NCBI GenBank assembly: GCA_014905825.1
Contig: JACGCN010000041.1
Coordinates: 186,001 to 250,000 of the forward strand
DNA from: Lyophyllum atratum
Lineage: Eukaryota; Basidiomycota; Agaricomycetes; Agaricales; Lyophyllaceae
DNA length: 64,000 bases
Direction: 5' to 3'
Shown here: positions 10,601 to 22,828 of the stretch, piece after piece
Layout of the letters: every line of letters starts with the position of its first letter
How positions within the stretch are numbered: position 1 is the stretch's first letter
Translations under genes and position numbers: made by a program
Notes under the pieces: model-generated
Database searches by the model: none
Told to the model about the DNA's origin: nothing
Seen by the model: the letters and a program-made list of their open reading frames with translations, nothing else

Positions 10601-11438
10601 GGTGTGAGCTCTCCTGGATTCGAGATGACGGAGAGATGGAGAGAGTAATGAGGCACGTGATGAGCTGCTTGCAGCAGAGTTCTGCAATTTCAAAAGTTCC
10701 CGAGATACTACTGCTACTACTACTAGCTCACCGCAACCACCATCTCCAAAGTTCACGGGCCCTCCGTGTCTTACACGCATTTCTATGTGAGATCAGCACC
10801 CTGTTTTGGTATTCTCACATTTCCATCCTTGACAATCGATCCACACTGTTTGATCTCGAAACACTCCAAAGTACTCCCCACCGGTCCTCTCTATATCTCC
10901 GAGTCTCACCTAGAATCAAGGCTTCGCTCACTTTTCCGTTATTTTTTTATTTGACCACAATGGTCCGTTGTAATTTTCCGAACTGCTAGGTCGTCGATGG
11001 TTACCGCAAGGGAGCTCTGCCGTCTTATCCCGCCCAGTGCAGGCTAATTTTAGACGGGGAAGACAGGCTTCAGCATGCCACGCATGGTGTCGAACAGCCA
11101 CCAAATGAACACTTTGCCTATTATGGATCCTACATAGGAACGGAAGCTTCTCCCTTCATGGGTCCTCTTCTTGAGGCTCTAAGCCACTTGACTTGAGCCT
11201 GTGAGATATGGTCGACATCCCCTTTGCTTAGCTGTATACGAACCTGTTGAGGACGCCTTCTAATCGCGTTTCCAGAGCGCGATAATACCCACGATCTGCC
11301 TCCTGTCCTCTTACTTTGTGTTCTGAGAATCAAGTTACATCATCGTACACTTTCATCCACCAACCTGTGAGTCACAAGACCCTCCATTGCAGATATAAGT
11401 CTACCAGTGTTTGCTTCGCTAACAAATAAAATACCAGG
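10601..11438. other. Intergenic, divergent Serinc / GH79 promoters
   Basis: About 0.84 kb without a recognisable gene. It holds a short CTACTACTG-type trinucleotide run near 10712. Several short frames have no motif. Confidence 0.5.
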
Positions 11439-13443
11439 ATGATTCTTGTCCTCCCGCTCTGTGTAGCCCTCCTGGTCCATCAGGTTTTCGGCGTCAATGT
11501 TGCAATCCCACTCGTGCCACCTTCTGCCGCTGCCACAATCTCGCCCTCCTTGTTTTCCTTTTCAATTGAGCAAGACCGTTGGACCGACTGGGTCGGCAGC
11601 ACTTCACGCAACCAGTTCTTTTTCAACACCCTTGATAATCTTGGTCGTTTGACTGGTGCCCCGCCTCAGATCAGGATAGGTGCGGACAGCGAAGATCGTG
11701 CAACGTATAACGCGGCAATCCAGGTTGGTGATTCGAAACCGTATTCAAGTTACAGCCTGCTGATCGGCCTCCTCATATATAGACAACCCAGTTAGTTTTC
11801 CCTGCGATAACTACGACTACTCCGTATCCGGAAGCTACTAATAGCACCGTTGGGGATACATTTTTTCGAGCAACCCAGTTTCTACCCCCCAGTAGGCAAG
11901 ACTACCCTTCTTTTTCATCGTGCTAATCAATCCATAGACACTCACGTCATATGGGGTCTTAACTTTGGCCAGAATAATTTAACCACCGCGTTCCTCGAGG
12001 CGAAATCGATAGCCAGGGCCTTCTCTTCTCCTGCAATCACGGGCGCGAAAATAGTCCTGGACGCGATTGAGATCGGTAACGAAGCGGACTTCTACGGTGG
12101 AGGTGCCAGGCCTACTGGATGGAACATGACGCAGTATGTTAAAGAGTGAGCTATATGGGCCGTCTTCCAACGGAACCTTACATATTTTGACATTCCTTTG
12201 CCCAGATGGACATCCTTCGCAACTAACGTCTCTTCCGCCGTTGGCATATCATCGACTTCCCACACGAAATTTTGGGGAGGTGCCTTCGCGTTATCATCCC
12301 ACTCTACAAGTGGATTTTCGCCACAATCCGCTTTCAGTCAAGGCCTAACTAAGTCAACTGCTGGCTCACGCATTGCCACGTTAGTACCTCATGTATCTCG
12401 CATTCCACGGCGTTGACCTTTCCTCCCGCGTATAGTTTCTCGCAACATCACTATAGCGGCTCGTTCTGTACAGGTAGCGGGGGACTATTGCAGGATCTGA
12501 TGACGAAGTCTACTATCCGTGGAAACCTGACATCGTTCAAGCCTGATATTACCGCGACGCGCGCACTAGGCCTCGATTACGTGTTGGGAGAGACGAACAG
12601 CTATGCTTGTCATGTAAGATCATGACCAAAGCCTAGCTCATCATCGTAGCTCACCACCCAGGAAGGGTGCGCCAGGAGTTAGCAACTCGGCAGGCGCAGC
12701 ATTATGGGGCTTGGATTATGCCTTGTTCGCGTGCGTATTCATTTCCTCAGATTTGCATAAGGAAGCTAATGGATTACAGAACCCAGATCGGCATTTCAAG
12801 AGTCTTCTTCCATCAAGGCCTTGGCTATAAATATAACCACGTAAGTCACTTTAACCTTTACACTCCCCGAACAGAGTCTTACTCAAGGGACCCAGATTCA
12901 ACCTGCGGCCCTGACACGCTCGATCTTGGACGGCTCCACTCTGCCCTCGCCACTCCCTCCCCACGTTCAGCCCACTTACTACGGTGCTATCGTCGCTGCA
13001 GAAGCCATTGGGAAAAGTGGAAGCACTCGCGCAGTTGAGCTCAGTATAGATGATATCCGAATTGCTGGATATGCCTTTTTCGAAGGGACGAAACTTGTTC
13101 GCGCCCTGTTCATCAACTCCAATGCGTTCCTTCGGGGAGCTAGCACTAGAGCTAGCACACACCTCGACTTGAGCTTCACTGGAACCGGGAGGGCCCGGAC
13201 GACGATAAGCGTGAAGCGCCTCAAAATTGGGTACGCAAACACTTCGCGTTTGATTTGTTCGCGACTTCTCATGATTCTATATGCAGTCATGCTGATGACC
13301 AGTCGGGGTTAACATGGGGAGGCCAGTCTTATGAGACTAGAGGTGACGGACGACCGAGTGGGCCGGTGGTGGTGCAAACAGGTAGTGTATCGGCTGGAGT
13401 GGACATCACAGCGACAGAGGCCGTGCTCGTCAGCTTTCATTGA
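11439..13443 (+). CDS. Secreted GH79 glycosidase (beta-glucuronidase/heparanase-like)
   Basis: Nine exons: 11439-11723, 11792-11891, 11938-12145, 12206-12379, 12436-12613, 12666-12730, 12780-12840, 12896-13230 and 13287-13443 (520 aa). A signal peptide (about 18 residues) precedes the mature start. The GH79 core is visible: SFSIEQDRW near the start, PQIRIGADSED, HVIWGLNFGQNN, the putative acid/base Glu in AIEIGNEADFY, the putative nucleophile Glu in VLGETNSY, then SNSAGAALWGLDYAL and RVFFHQGLGYKYNHIQP. The last 150 residues form the C-terminal beta domain. The enzyme is expected outside the cell, removing glucuronic acid or its 4-O-methyl form from plant arabinogalactan or related glycans. 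The exact substrate cannot be read from sequence. Confidence 0.9.
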
Positions 13444-13928
13444 AGGGAAGCACATAGTCTGATCTTTCTTTTAGGAAATTTGTGATGTATTTATCCTGTG
13501 CTTATACCGCCACAGGGCGTAGATATTCGCAAGTTGTTCGTCTGTAGGCAGCACTCTCCAAATCGCATTTCTCTTTGTTATTCGCGTGCAGTTTATTTTC
13601 ACGTGTTTCCTCTCTACTTCCACCATCTTCCCTGAGGTCCATTGACGAATGCTCATGAGAGAGGTCATGAGGAGGTGTCTCCACTCGCGAAGCGCGCTGA
13701 ATTTCAACTTGATCCACGGGCCGGGAGTCGCATGTACTCGAGTATGTGGCTCCTGGTGACCACGGGAATGACACTAGATGGCGCTCCCCCGATCTCAACC
13801 TCATCTTCAAGAACGCCTACTTATGTAAAAACACCGGCAGGGGATAGGTGATACCTCGGTAAAGCCTGATATCATGGATCCCCGTGCAAGCCCGTATTCG
13901 GGTGCTGAGCCATAGAGACGTGGCGGGA
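13444..13928. other. Intergenic, nothing recognised
   Basis: Between GH79 and the alpha/beta hydrolase, both on the plus strand. Confidence 0.5.
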
Positions 13929-15286
13929 ATGGCTGAGACCACGATGAAGACTACGCTACACATCGAACCGTTCTCATTCAGCGCTACTGGGACCGACAAA
14001 CTTCAATCAACAGCTAAGAGGTACACAAGCAAGGCTGAGGCGTCGGAAGATGGGCTGACACTGCTGTTTGCGCATTGCCTGGGATCGCGTAAGTCGGAGC
14101 TAGCTTCATGTTCATACTGACTTACATCGGGGCGGCGGCACAGACAAAGAGCAATGGGAACCAACAATCGAACGAATCTTTCACTTGCAGCAGTCAAAAG
14201 ATAGACATGATCGCATTAGAGAGGCTTGGGCATTCGACTGGCAGAGCCATGGCGATGCTGCAGTCCTTAACGAAGGGGTGCTCAATACGCGTGAAGATGC
14301 TGTGTGTCAGTCTCGATCAACTCTACGAAGTCGTATGCATTTCTCATCAACCACCTCACAGCTGCAGGGGAATGGGCTTTAGCTTTGGAGTTTTTCGTCG
14401 AATCTCATCTGAAAGGACATCGTATAGTTGCGCTGGGCCATTCGGCTGGCACAGGTGCAATGTAAGAGTCTTTGCGCCATTTCGTACCATAGCTGACATC
14501 GATGGCAGAATGATGTCTGTGAAGAACTATCCCATTCAAAGACCTCCGTATATCGCCATATTCCTCATAGAGCCAACGATGCTCTCGCAAGAGCTCTTTG
14601 ATGCCCATGCTAAGGAGCGAGAATACTTCGCGAAGATGGCCATGAAAGTCACTCTTGAACGGCGTGATACTTGGCCAGACAGGGAAGCCGCTGCAAATTA
14701 TTTGCGCAGCAGGCTTCCTTGGAAGTCATGGGATGCTCGAGTCTTTGACATGTATATAGTGAGTGCTTTGTACATGCATGAGCCTGGCTGTCTTGTATTG
14801 ATCCTCAAGTATAGAAACATGGGCTTCGTACCGTACTGTCGTCCGATGGTCAAGCTGTCGTTCTGAAAACCAGCAAACAACAGGAAGGACTGGCGTACCC
14901 TCATTTTGCACCGTATATCGAGGCGACCACACTCTTCAGTGAACGCTCACTCGTGACCCCATTCCACGTTATATTCGGGGCCAAAATCGACTTTGTGTAC
15001 GTGAAGTCTTCATCTTTTAGGCCAAGATGTCCTAACGATGATTGTGCACAGACCCCAATACATCCAGGAATCGCTTGTCGACGCGAACAAAGGTCGGAAG
15101 CCTACATCAGTCACCAGGGTGCCTGACGCGGGACATCTGGTAAGTGTCATAACAACATGTCCTCGACAAGCTGTTAATTTTCCTCGTGCGTTTTGGCAGA
15201 TTGTTCAAGAGAACCCGGATGGGCTTGCCATTGCCATTTGCGATAACCTTGGTGGCAAAAAGCTCCAAGTTTTATCTCGAATGTAA
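13929..15286 (+). CDS. Alpha/beta hydrolase (LPX1-like lipase/esterase)
   Basis: Seven exons: 13929-14088, 14144-14305, 14368-14461, 14509-14758, 14815-14996, 15052-15139 and 15200-15286 (340 aa). The fold markers run in order: LLFAHCLGS followed by HKEQWEP (oxyanion region), REAWAFDWQSHGDAA, the nucleophile elbow ALGHSAGTGA with the catalytic Ser near residue 111, FLIEP, RLPWKSW, and near the end VPDAGHLIVQE with the catalytic His. This layout matches the single-domain hydrolases that are abundant in basidiomycetes and resemble yeast Lpx1. There is no signal peptide, so the product is probably intracellular; no clear peroxisomal SKL end is present. Substrate unknown. Confidence 0.85.
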
Positions 15287-15951
15287 TGGTGTTCGTACCC
15301 TCATCAAGACGTGGGGCCACGGCATAGTACGGAAGAATTATCATTTTGGAAACATACCCAGCAAATATACCACCTGATGAAACGGTCTAGAAATACAAGT
15401 TTCAACGTTTTCTCCCCTACAGAGAGTCGGTAGGACATGTTTCCCGTCCTCATTGAAAGCCGCCGACCGTGAGCGGTCCTACCGTTGCCACTAGAGCTTT
15501 TGCACGCTAGGATAACTTGAACTTGCTTGCGTTTCTGTATTCCACCCAACCCTCCTCGGTCAGGTAAACACTGACAGAAGACATAGATCGGGTCACAGAA
15601 TACAAACTATCCGAGTTGTTACCTTCAGTAAAATTTGTCGGACGGGTGACGGTGAATTTGCTGGGCATTGGCTGGATGGGATTTTTGTGTGTGACCTGAC
15701 TAGGTGACGAAGGCGTTCTAATTCAGTTTGCGATTCGCTCAGGCTTGAGCTATCGACATTTCTGCTCCCAACCTCCATGCCCTCACTCTTTAAGTTAAGA
15801 TACACATCATTGAATCTTTGCATCTGCACGGAAGGATCCCTTGAGCGCCATTCGAGCGATTACCCTCACTTCGTTCAAAAATCTCGGGGAACTCTCACAA
15901 ATATATTCAGCAACATCGAGAAGATCGAGCACAGACAATTATGACGCAGGA
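15287..15951. other. Intergenic, convergent 3' regions
   Basis: Between the hydrolase (+) and the AIM9-like gene (-). A 78-codon minus-strand frame at 15593-15829 has no ATG of its own, no homologous motif and no splice partners, so I do not call it. Confidence 0.5.
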
Positions 15952-17737
15952 TCATACTAAAAGCGACCGGAAGAAACGACGAACAGCGCTAGGCTCTGCA
16001 TCCTCCGCGGGGCCAGTGAACGGCCAGTCTTCTTCGGCGCGACCACTTTTGATCCACTCTCTTTTCACCTTCTTGTACCTGCGGTAAGTCGCTTTAAAGT
16101 CTTCTGCCGGCGTCCAGCCCTCCGTATTCATGCCGATATGCTGGTAGATTTCAGCCATTTCGTCTATCCGGTCCTGCCACTGTTGAGCCTCCAGGCGCCA
16201 AGTACGTATCTCGCCCTCCTTGATTTGTATAGGGCATGGGGCAGAGCTAATGCTTAGCCAGACATATTGGAGCCTTAGAAGTTTGGTCCGTAGCTGTCCG
16301 CATTCTCAGGTAAACAGCAAGTCGGATGACGACAGCAGAGGATGCACGCACTATATGGAACATACCACCCCATATATTTGATGCACATGTCGCTAGGGTC
16401 GCGAATAACACTGTGTTCGGGTCGGTCAATGCGTGGTAATAGTACGGAGTATCACGGCGGGCGATAGCTCGATAGAATATCACCCTATTGATTGCGAAGT
16501 GGTCCTGCCACGTAGCTTTTATGTCCGATTTGCTCATTCCCTCCTCTACTGGTTCGGGAGAGGTCTCGAGCCCAGGAGGTAGCTTCCATGGAGCAGGGTA
16601 TTCAAAGACTTGTGGAACACGCGCCTGGATATATAAAGGCCTCACAGTAGTATTTTGCCAGTCAATGACAGAAGTGATTGAGATTCTTCCTTGGGCGAGC
16701 TCAGATTCGGATATAAAGATATTGCCTCCATTCAGGTCATGATGCCAAAGTGTAGGTTGTGTGATCTTTGGTGGACCCCGGGGGATGATATCTGGAATCA
16801 CCGAGTTGAAGAGTTCGAGAACGGCTAAGTGAGCAGAGGCATCCCTGGTGACTGCTGGATGATTGCTAAAAGGATGTAGAGCTTGAAGAGAACCGTATGA
16901 TTGGATCCATTGTTGTTCTCGACGACAGATAGCGGATAGATATTCAGCAGGTGTTTTCCCTGGAAATTAGTGAGGAGGATAAATGGGAGAGAAAAAAGGA
17001 GACCCACAAGGGCCGCGATCAATATCCAAAGTCGCTCGTTCGTCCTCCCAAAATGACAAATGTAACGAAGGTCCAATGGCGAACGTTTCGTCTACTGCAA
17101 CGGAGCTCATCTCGGCCTTGATGTCATTGCGAAAGAAAATGCTTCCATAACAAGGCAGCGGGTACTCCAGCGCCGCCTTCTCTATTTTGGCTATTGCGGA
17201 GATAAACTGCAGTCTGCGCGCTGGGGACATCTGTGGCCACACCTTGCCGATTTCGATGCCAGGCGCCTTCTCCATGATGATGAACTCCGCACCCACGGCA
17301 GTCGACGTTCGCTCGCAGGACCACGACAATACCTGCGGGACCGGTATACCCAAACGTTTGCGCGTAAACTCCATTGTAGCGACCTCGCTCGCAGTGACGA
17401 GGTGTGCTGGCCCAGCATGGGGAGTAGGCAGCCGAGCGATGACTTCCTTGCGATTGTCGAGGATGATGGAGAAAGCCTTGCTATACGACCCTTCTGGGAG
17501 TTTGGTTATCCGAGTAACGGATTTGGCGCCTTCAACAGCGGCGACAGCGGCAGCCTTCAGACCCTCAATGTCAAAGGCTAAGTATCTCTTTTGCTGCTGC
17601 GAGGCTTCATCGTCCAGCCAACGTCCTCCTGTGTGGCGAAAAAAGAGGTGGGGGTCTGGGAGCTCTGTGCCAGAAGGTGGCCCGGCGTACCGCGATAGAC
17701 GATTCGTAAGAAGAGAGCGCAGAAAGCGTTGGTGCAT
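15952..17737 (-). CDS. Mitochondrial AIM9/FMP29-like phosphotransferase (APH/protein-kinase-like fold)
   Basis: Three exons: 17737-17008, 16959-16366 and 16304-15952 (558 aa). The N-terminus MHQRFLRSLLTNRLSRYAG is rich in Arg and Leu, as in mitochondrial presequences. A nucleotide-binding part (LPEGSYSKAFSIILDNRKEVIARLP) follows, with a hinge in EFIIMEKAPGIEIG. The APH catalytic loop LWHHDLNGGNIF supplies the Asp and Asn, and VIDWQNT supplies the metal-binding Asp. The C-terminal EEDWPF is usual in this basidiomycete family. In yeast, Aim9/Fmp29 is mitochondrial and of unknown function. The second intron uses an acceptor (CCTGAG) that restores the conserved GQLR segment. Confidence 0.85.
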
Positions 17738-18268
17738 GCGCAGAAATCAGGACAAGCCGATAACTGAATGGAAGCCAAACAGGATATGGCGGTATGTACG
17801 TGTGTACGGTGTTGCTGAACGAGAAAAAAACAAAATGGACCTTGGGAAGTGATGGTGTTCAAGGTCGACGCCCACGACGTGGTGGAGATTCGGGTTTGGT
17901 TCCGGATGTGCGTGTGGTAGCGACAGGGTCCAGGGGCGCGCCACCTGCTGATCCTCCTCAATGTCGAGGATGAGTCGCTGGACGTCGGGCAGCGGGACAT
18001 CGTTGCGCGATGAGCGCTGAATGTGTTGCTAGCCTTGAGCCTGGGTTGAGGATTGCTGTCACGTCCGCCATCGAGCTCGTCTTCTCAGGTGCCTCGTGGA
18101 CGGCAACCAACCAGCGGCATTGATGTGGCTGTGCCTCAATCTGATCGTATCCAGTCACCACCAGGTCCCGCAGTAAAGTATTCGTTATTCGTACTTTTAA
18201 TTAAGACGAGATGGTCAAAAGTTGGTGAGTTATACCAGGTGTTCCCCACAACCTGCTCTTTGATTACT
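17738..18268. other. Divergent intergenic region
   Basis: 531 bp between the AIM9-like start (-) and the GPI-protein start (+). No gene supported. Confidence 0.5.
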
Positions 18269-19175
18269 ATGGTTAAGTCTAGACTTTCAATCGTCTCATT
18301 CTTTTGCATCCTTTTCGCCCTTGCAAATGCACAACACAACATAACTGTTAACTACACGAGCCCTTCAATTCAGGTGAGTACAAGTTGTGCTTCATTTCTA
18401 CATGTGAGATGACCTGGTGCCGTATAAGTACGAAGGCAACGCTGCAGATGCTTTGACTTGTAGAATCAACCCGGACGGCACGTTCCCAGCTGGTCAGCCT
18501 GGTTGCTACAATGTGCCATCACATTGCACGCAGGGAGCGTCGATGGGCCAAGGTGGCAGTGGTGCGGCTTCCTTTTCGTTCAAAGGCGAGTGTAGTGTCA
18601 TTTTTTCTATCTCCCGGCTTCTTATACTTGATGTCGTAGGGTCCGCCATCTACATCAATTCCCTACTCAACTTTTGGTCGCCGATTTTCACTGTTACAAT
18701 CGACGGGAAGTCAACGGATGTCGATGGAGTCCGATCTCCAGATAACTTCATATGCGCACCACTGTTCTCCCAGACTGGCTTCGATCCCAATGTCGAACAC
18801 AAAGTCCGGCTCAGCGTCAAAGGACCATCTCCGAACAGGAACACCTCTAATCCGAATAATGAAAATTTTATAACTTTTTCGCTAATAAGCTACACGTGAG
18901 GTTTTGCGATGATCATGCTAGGTGGTTTACTACGAAACTGAACGAGGATTCATAGATTTACGGAAGGCGGCAATGGCAACGCGACCACTACTGATGGCGC
19001 ATCGAACGCGACGACGACGAACGGCGCATCGAACGCGACGACGACGAATGGCGCATCCAACGCGACGACGACGAATGGCGCAAACCTAACAGCTTCTAGT
19101 GCGGGGAGCCTTCGTCTTTCGGGCTGGGACGCACTTGCATATATCGTGGCCGTCTCTTGGTCTGTTTTATTCTGA
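18269..19175 (+). CDS. Secreted, probably GPI-anchored repeat protein of unknown function
   Basis: Four exons: 18269-18373, 18429-18585, 18640-18895 and 18956-19175 (245 aa). A signal peptide (cleavage probably after ANA) is followed by a Cys-containing beta-rich domain with SFSFKGSAIYI and FTVTIDGKSTDV. This is a layout seen in many basidiomycete cell-surface proteins with jelly-roll-like domains. Four repeats of about nine residues (GASNATTTN; N-X-T sites for N-glycosylation) come next. A hydrophobic C-terminus after a small-residue stretch (ASSAGS...) ends VAVSWSVLF without charged residues, which fits a GPI-attachment signal. Intron 2 uses a GC donor (GCGAGT, 18586-18639). Intron 1 acceptor at 18428 was chosen for length and frame. 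Confidence 0.7.
18586..18639 (+). other. GC-AG intron in the GPI-protein gene
   Basis: 54 nt, GCGAGTG...GTCGTAG. It gives FKG-SAIYI in frame. A GT two bases downstream would shift the frame. Confidence 0.65.
18990..19082 (+). repeat. 27-bp tandem repeat encoding GASNATTTN units
   Basis: Three to four near-identical 27-bp units with single-base differences, in phase with the reading frame. Such coding minisatellites in cell-surface proteins readily change copy number. Confidence 0.85.
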
Positions 19176-19682
19176 GGATCGAAGGGCTGTCCAATAGAGC
19201 TCGTCCAACCTTTCCGTCTCTTGACCTGCAGCAATCAATCTCAGACGTAGTCTTGGGTTTCCGTTCTATATATTTTTGTACTCCGAAATTATCGTTGAAC
19301 TGTGCTGCTACTTATATACTATAGTGACTTGAGTACTGGCCTTGATAACGTGATATTCTATGTACCATCAAGCACGGACCTGGAAACCGTAGCGAGACCT
19401 GACAAGCCTCGTCTGATCAGCTTCTTCTAGAGTACGAACACAACGTGATTGTGTACTGCCACTGGAGAGGCAGGGGAACATACAATTCATCGGCAAGGTA
19501 GAGTAGTCATTATAAACAACCCCGGCCTCTGTAGAGTGGAGTCCCTTGTTTCTTGGTATTTCTACTAGTTATTAGCGGTCACTACGACCACCCTGTGTCT
19601 AGGTAAGTCATTGTCCACACATCCTGGCGCGCCTCCCTACCCTTTCCTGATATCTGTGCCACCGCCACGTGTTTCATGAATT
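19176..19682. other. Intergenic, nothing recognised
   Basis: Convergent 3' regions of the GPI-protein gene and the unrecognised gene below. Confidence 0.5.
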
Positions 19683-20616
19683 CTAATGCAAGATCTTCTT
19701 GAACGACTGTCGGATTAGGAGGAGAATATCAGCACCATATTATTTGTCCAGTCCAAGTGTGAATGACAAACCGCAGGATCCAGATGGCGAAAAAAGTTGT
19801 CGATATTATCGGCTTGGAGCCAGGCCTCATAATCAGCGGCTCGCTTCTCCATTGGGATCTGTCCGTACTCACTTAGTCGATGCCCCTGGGAGGCCTAGAT
19901 GAAGGACGGGTGGCTTACCTGGATATAGGACTCTAACGAGGTTTTCACAAGGGGCTTTAGGTCGTTCCAAATGGAGTCTAGGGTGGAGCTTGAGTTCCGA
20001 GCTGAGAACTAGTATAATGTGGAGAAGAGTCTTACAGGCACTATAGAGGATGAAGGGAGCATCTACTGCGCCATATGAGACGCCTGCTACCCACCGGACC
20101 GGGATGGAGGAGTCTCTGCAAAATCGGGGGTAGTCAACGACCTGTCAAATTGCAGTGGGTCGGAGGGATCGGCCTACCTTAGCCGATGGATGATCTCAAG
20201 ATGCTCTTCAAAACACTGCGAGGGACGTTAGCTTGGTGAATGAGTATCGATGAGCCATACCCACTCGTCGCGCATTAGGTCCTTGGAATTGCTGTATGAT
20301 AGCATTCCGGCCTTGCCACTCAACGCGATAGTTTGTGAAGCCTTCGCTTCCTCCGGCGAGATCCATCGAATCAAGTGGCGATATCTCTTCTGGCAGAACC
20401 TGCATGCAAAAGCCGTTGAGCGTGCTTATTGGTATACTTCCGATGGAAAGAGCTTACTAGAGTGAAGTCTTCACCAGGTTGTGGCGCGTAATATGTTAGC
20501 GGACCTTGACATATCGTCAACGACGATCTAGTGTAGAAGATTCGGTGCTCACCTAGCGAGGCCTTCACCTTCCCGTTATCCCGCGGACGTTTGGTAATAC
20601 GACGAACGATATTCAT
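19683..20616 (-). CDS. Unrecognised multi-exon gene (185 aa)
   Basis: I do not recognise this gene. Eight short exons chain with matching phases: 20616-20553, 20504-20458, 20399-20265, 20215-20178, 20115-20036, 20001-19919, 19858-19772 and 19706-19683. The predicted soluble protein contains ISPLDSMDLAGGSEGF, FEEHLEIIHRLRDSS, VRWVAGVSYGAVDAPFILY, LDSIWNDLKPLVK and MEKRAADYEAWLQADNI. The charge pattern and helix-like spacing look coding, and the total is a multiple of three. One intron (20035-20002) would be only 34 nt, which weakens the model. An open frame upstream of 20616 means the real start could lie further 5'. Confidence 0.45.
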
Positions 20617-21458
20617 GATTGTACGTGGTGATCGGCCTGAGAACTGAAGAGATATATGCTTGAATCTTCGAGCAGAAGTCGTTGATGGACTCCGAGACGG
20701 AAAGAGATCGCAGGATGCTTTTATGAATCCCGTGAAGCGCCAAGTCACCTTATAGCAGTACTGATATGCAGTACTAATATGCACTGCCTCCAGATACAGA
20801 GAAGCCCACAACAGACCGGATCGAGCTAGTGCTGTGATGCCGAGGCGAGGATGGCGGAGTACAACAGTGCCAGCTTGAGCCATCATAACAACGCTGGAAT
20901 ACTTGAATGCGAGAGGAACAACAACACGCCTTCTGCTCATGGTAGATGCCGGAGGGAACGTGGATCAGTCAAGTAGACAAGAAAGAGAAATAGGTGGATG
21001 TCCCAGGGTTCGTGGCCGCCGATTGGAGTCACCGTACTCGGGTTGGGCAAAATGCCGCTGAGCTGTTTGAATGTACGGGACATGGGGACCCGGAGGAAGG
21101 CACTGTTGAAAGTGGGACCTGCTGATGACATCATGACATCCTTTGATTTACATAAGCGAGGCGCAGATGCTTGAGGTGGAACTCCAGTGGCTCCGATTCT
21201 AAGGTGTCGTCGTGCGATATGCATATGAACGGTACGAGTACAACAATAGGAGGTGCGCGTCTGTGTATCTATGTGGTGAATAATGGATGGGAATACTGTG
21301 TTATCGGATACAAGTTCTATCGGCCACGGGGCCGTCCAATGAGGGGGTGAGGAACGGGGAGGCGAGAATATGATAAGGGGCCGGGCGAAAAGCGAGTACA
21401 GGTGGACGAATCCAAGAACGGAGGCGAGATATCACAACATTGGAGTAAGCGCGAGGCC
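20617..21458. other. No gene recognised
   Basis: Upstream of the unrecognised gene and downstream of the J-domain gene, both on the minus strand. An open minus-strand frame continues to an ATG at 20940 but shows no domain. Confidence 0.45.
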
Positions 21459-22642
21459 CTACTTTTTCAATATGCGTTCCATGCGGTCGAGCACGACGTC
21501 GACGCCGCGGATGAGGAGTGTCACTTGACGCGGGAAGAGCACGGGAGACTGCTGCGCGCCCCCGGTGTAGTTCTGCTCGCGGAGGGCGCGCTCGAGGGCG
21601 ATGGGGAGGCTCAGTGTTATGCGCGTGAGCTGGATGGTGAGGCGCGAGCGGCCCATGATGTCGAAATAGGAGAGCTGGCGGAAGGCGTGCTGCACCTCGA
21701 GGAGGCGCGTGAGCTCTGCGTGCAGGGCGTGGATGCACGTGCGGCATGCTATACAAATGATGTGAGTCGCGATCGGGATGAGACAGGGGTTATATGACGT
21801 ACTGAGCGCACGTTCGCGGATGGCTTCGAGGGTGGCGAGGACGGACTCGATGCCTTCGTCACCGAGTTTTATTGAGGGGTTGATGTCATTGATTGCCCCT
21901 AACCCAGTGATGCGGAATGAAAATAGGGTGTAAAAATGAGAGGGAGAGACATACTCAGGAGGGTGCGTATTACTTCGAGGTCGCCGTCGAGGAAGTCGTT
22001 GAAGACACCAAGGACGACGCCTCTGAATGTCTCGTCAGCATGGTTTGGGGGTCGGGAGGCAAAGACGTTGAAAGCTGTTGAGGTGGAACGGCTGTCGTAC
22101 AACCGCCGAGACGAGGGTTTGCTCAGGACGTCATAGGCCACTGCGACTTTCTGGAAGGCATATGTGGCATCAGGGTTATTGGGGAATTTACTGTACGATA
22201 AGGCGAGACACGGCGAGATAAGGTCAGACACTTGGGAAACAGAGAAATATTGTACTATACTCACTCTGGGTGGCATGCGCGGCTGCGAGAGAGGTAGGCG
22301 CGTCTGAGGGTGAGGCGGTCGAGGTTATGGGACTTTGTAACGCCAAGTATGTCATAGAGATTATCGATTTCGAGGATCTGCTGCACAATTTTGGCCTTAT
22401 CTGGGTCAGGACTGAAGTTTTGTGGTGGATGTGAGGAAGGTGGAAGGGCAGTGGTGGAAGACCCTGAGGGCTCAGCCACCCAGGTGAGGTATTTACGCTC
22501 GTAGGATTCAATATCGGCGTCTTGCTCTTCGTCTATAGGAAGATAAAAGTATGTGCTCGCTGTGGGAGGCGCAATGTTTCAGTGGGCGAGACGGTTTCGG
22601 AGGACGAGGAGACGAACCGGTGGAAAGAGCATACGAGAACAT
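21459..22642 (-). CDS. J-domain (DnaJ/Hsp40-like) protein, 313 aa
   Basis: Five exons: 22642-22618, 22559-22265, 22190-21955, 21898-21803 and 21748-21459. After an acidic N-terminus (IDEEQDADIESYERK), a J-domain spans about residues 70-140: LYDILGV, LRRAYLSRSRACHPDKFPN with the HPD motif reassembled across a 74-nt intron, AFQKVAVAYDVLS and RRLYD. The 170 residues after it are mainly helical with no Gly/Phe-rich or zinc-finger region, so it is a class-III type J-protein. It should stimulate an Hsp70 partner, and the location cannot be predicted. The first exon (MFSYALST) is inferred from splice phase; the rest is solid. Confidence 0.82.
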
Positions 22643-22828
22643 GGTAGAGAATACTTCTTCACCCGGTCCACAGCTATGACAGAGAGCTTTTTAGAAAGTT
22701 ATAACAGTTACTGCATGACATTTGCGGACATGAAGGTCTACTAAGACATGTGATAAAATCTCAAATTATAATCTCGTACTAACACGTGCGTATTGCGTCA
22801 AAGATAAGCCGCTTGGCGCGTCGCACGA

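Noticed and set aside
11130..11333. 67-codon minus-strand basic frame upstream of GH79
   Set aside because: No recognisable domain; composition only.
17187..17852. 221-codon plus-strand frame opposite the AIM9-like gene
   Set aside because: Antisense shadow of a long coding exon; no motif.
21301..21756. 151-codon Arg/Pro/His-rich frame on the minus strand
   Set aside because: It is an out-of-frame shadow of the J-domain gene exon in G+C-rich sequence, with composition-driven residues.
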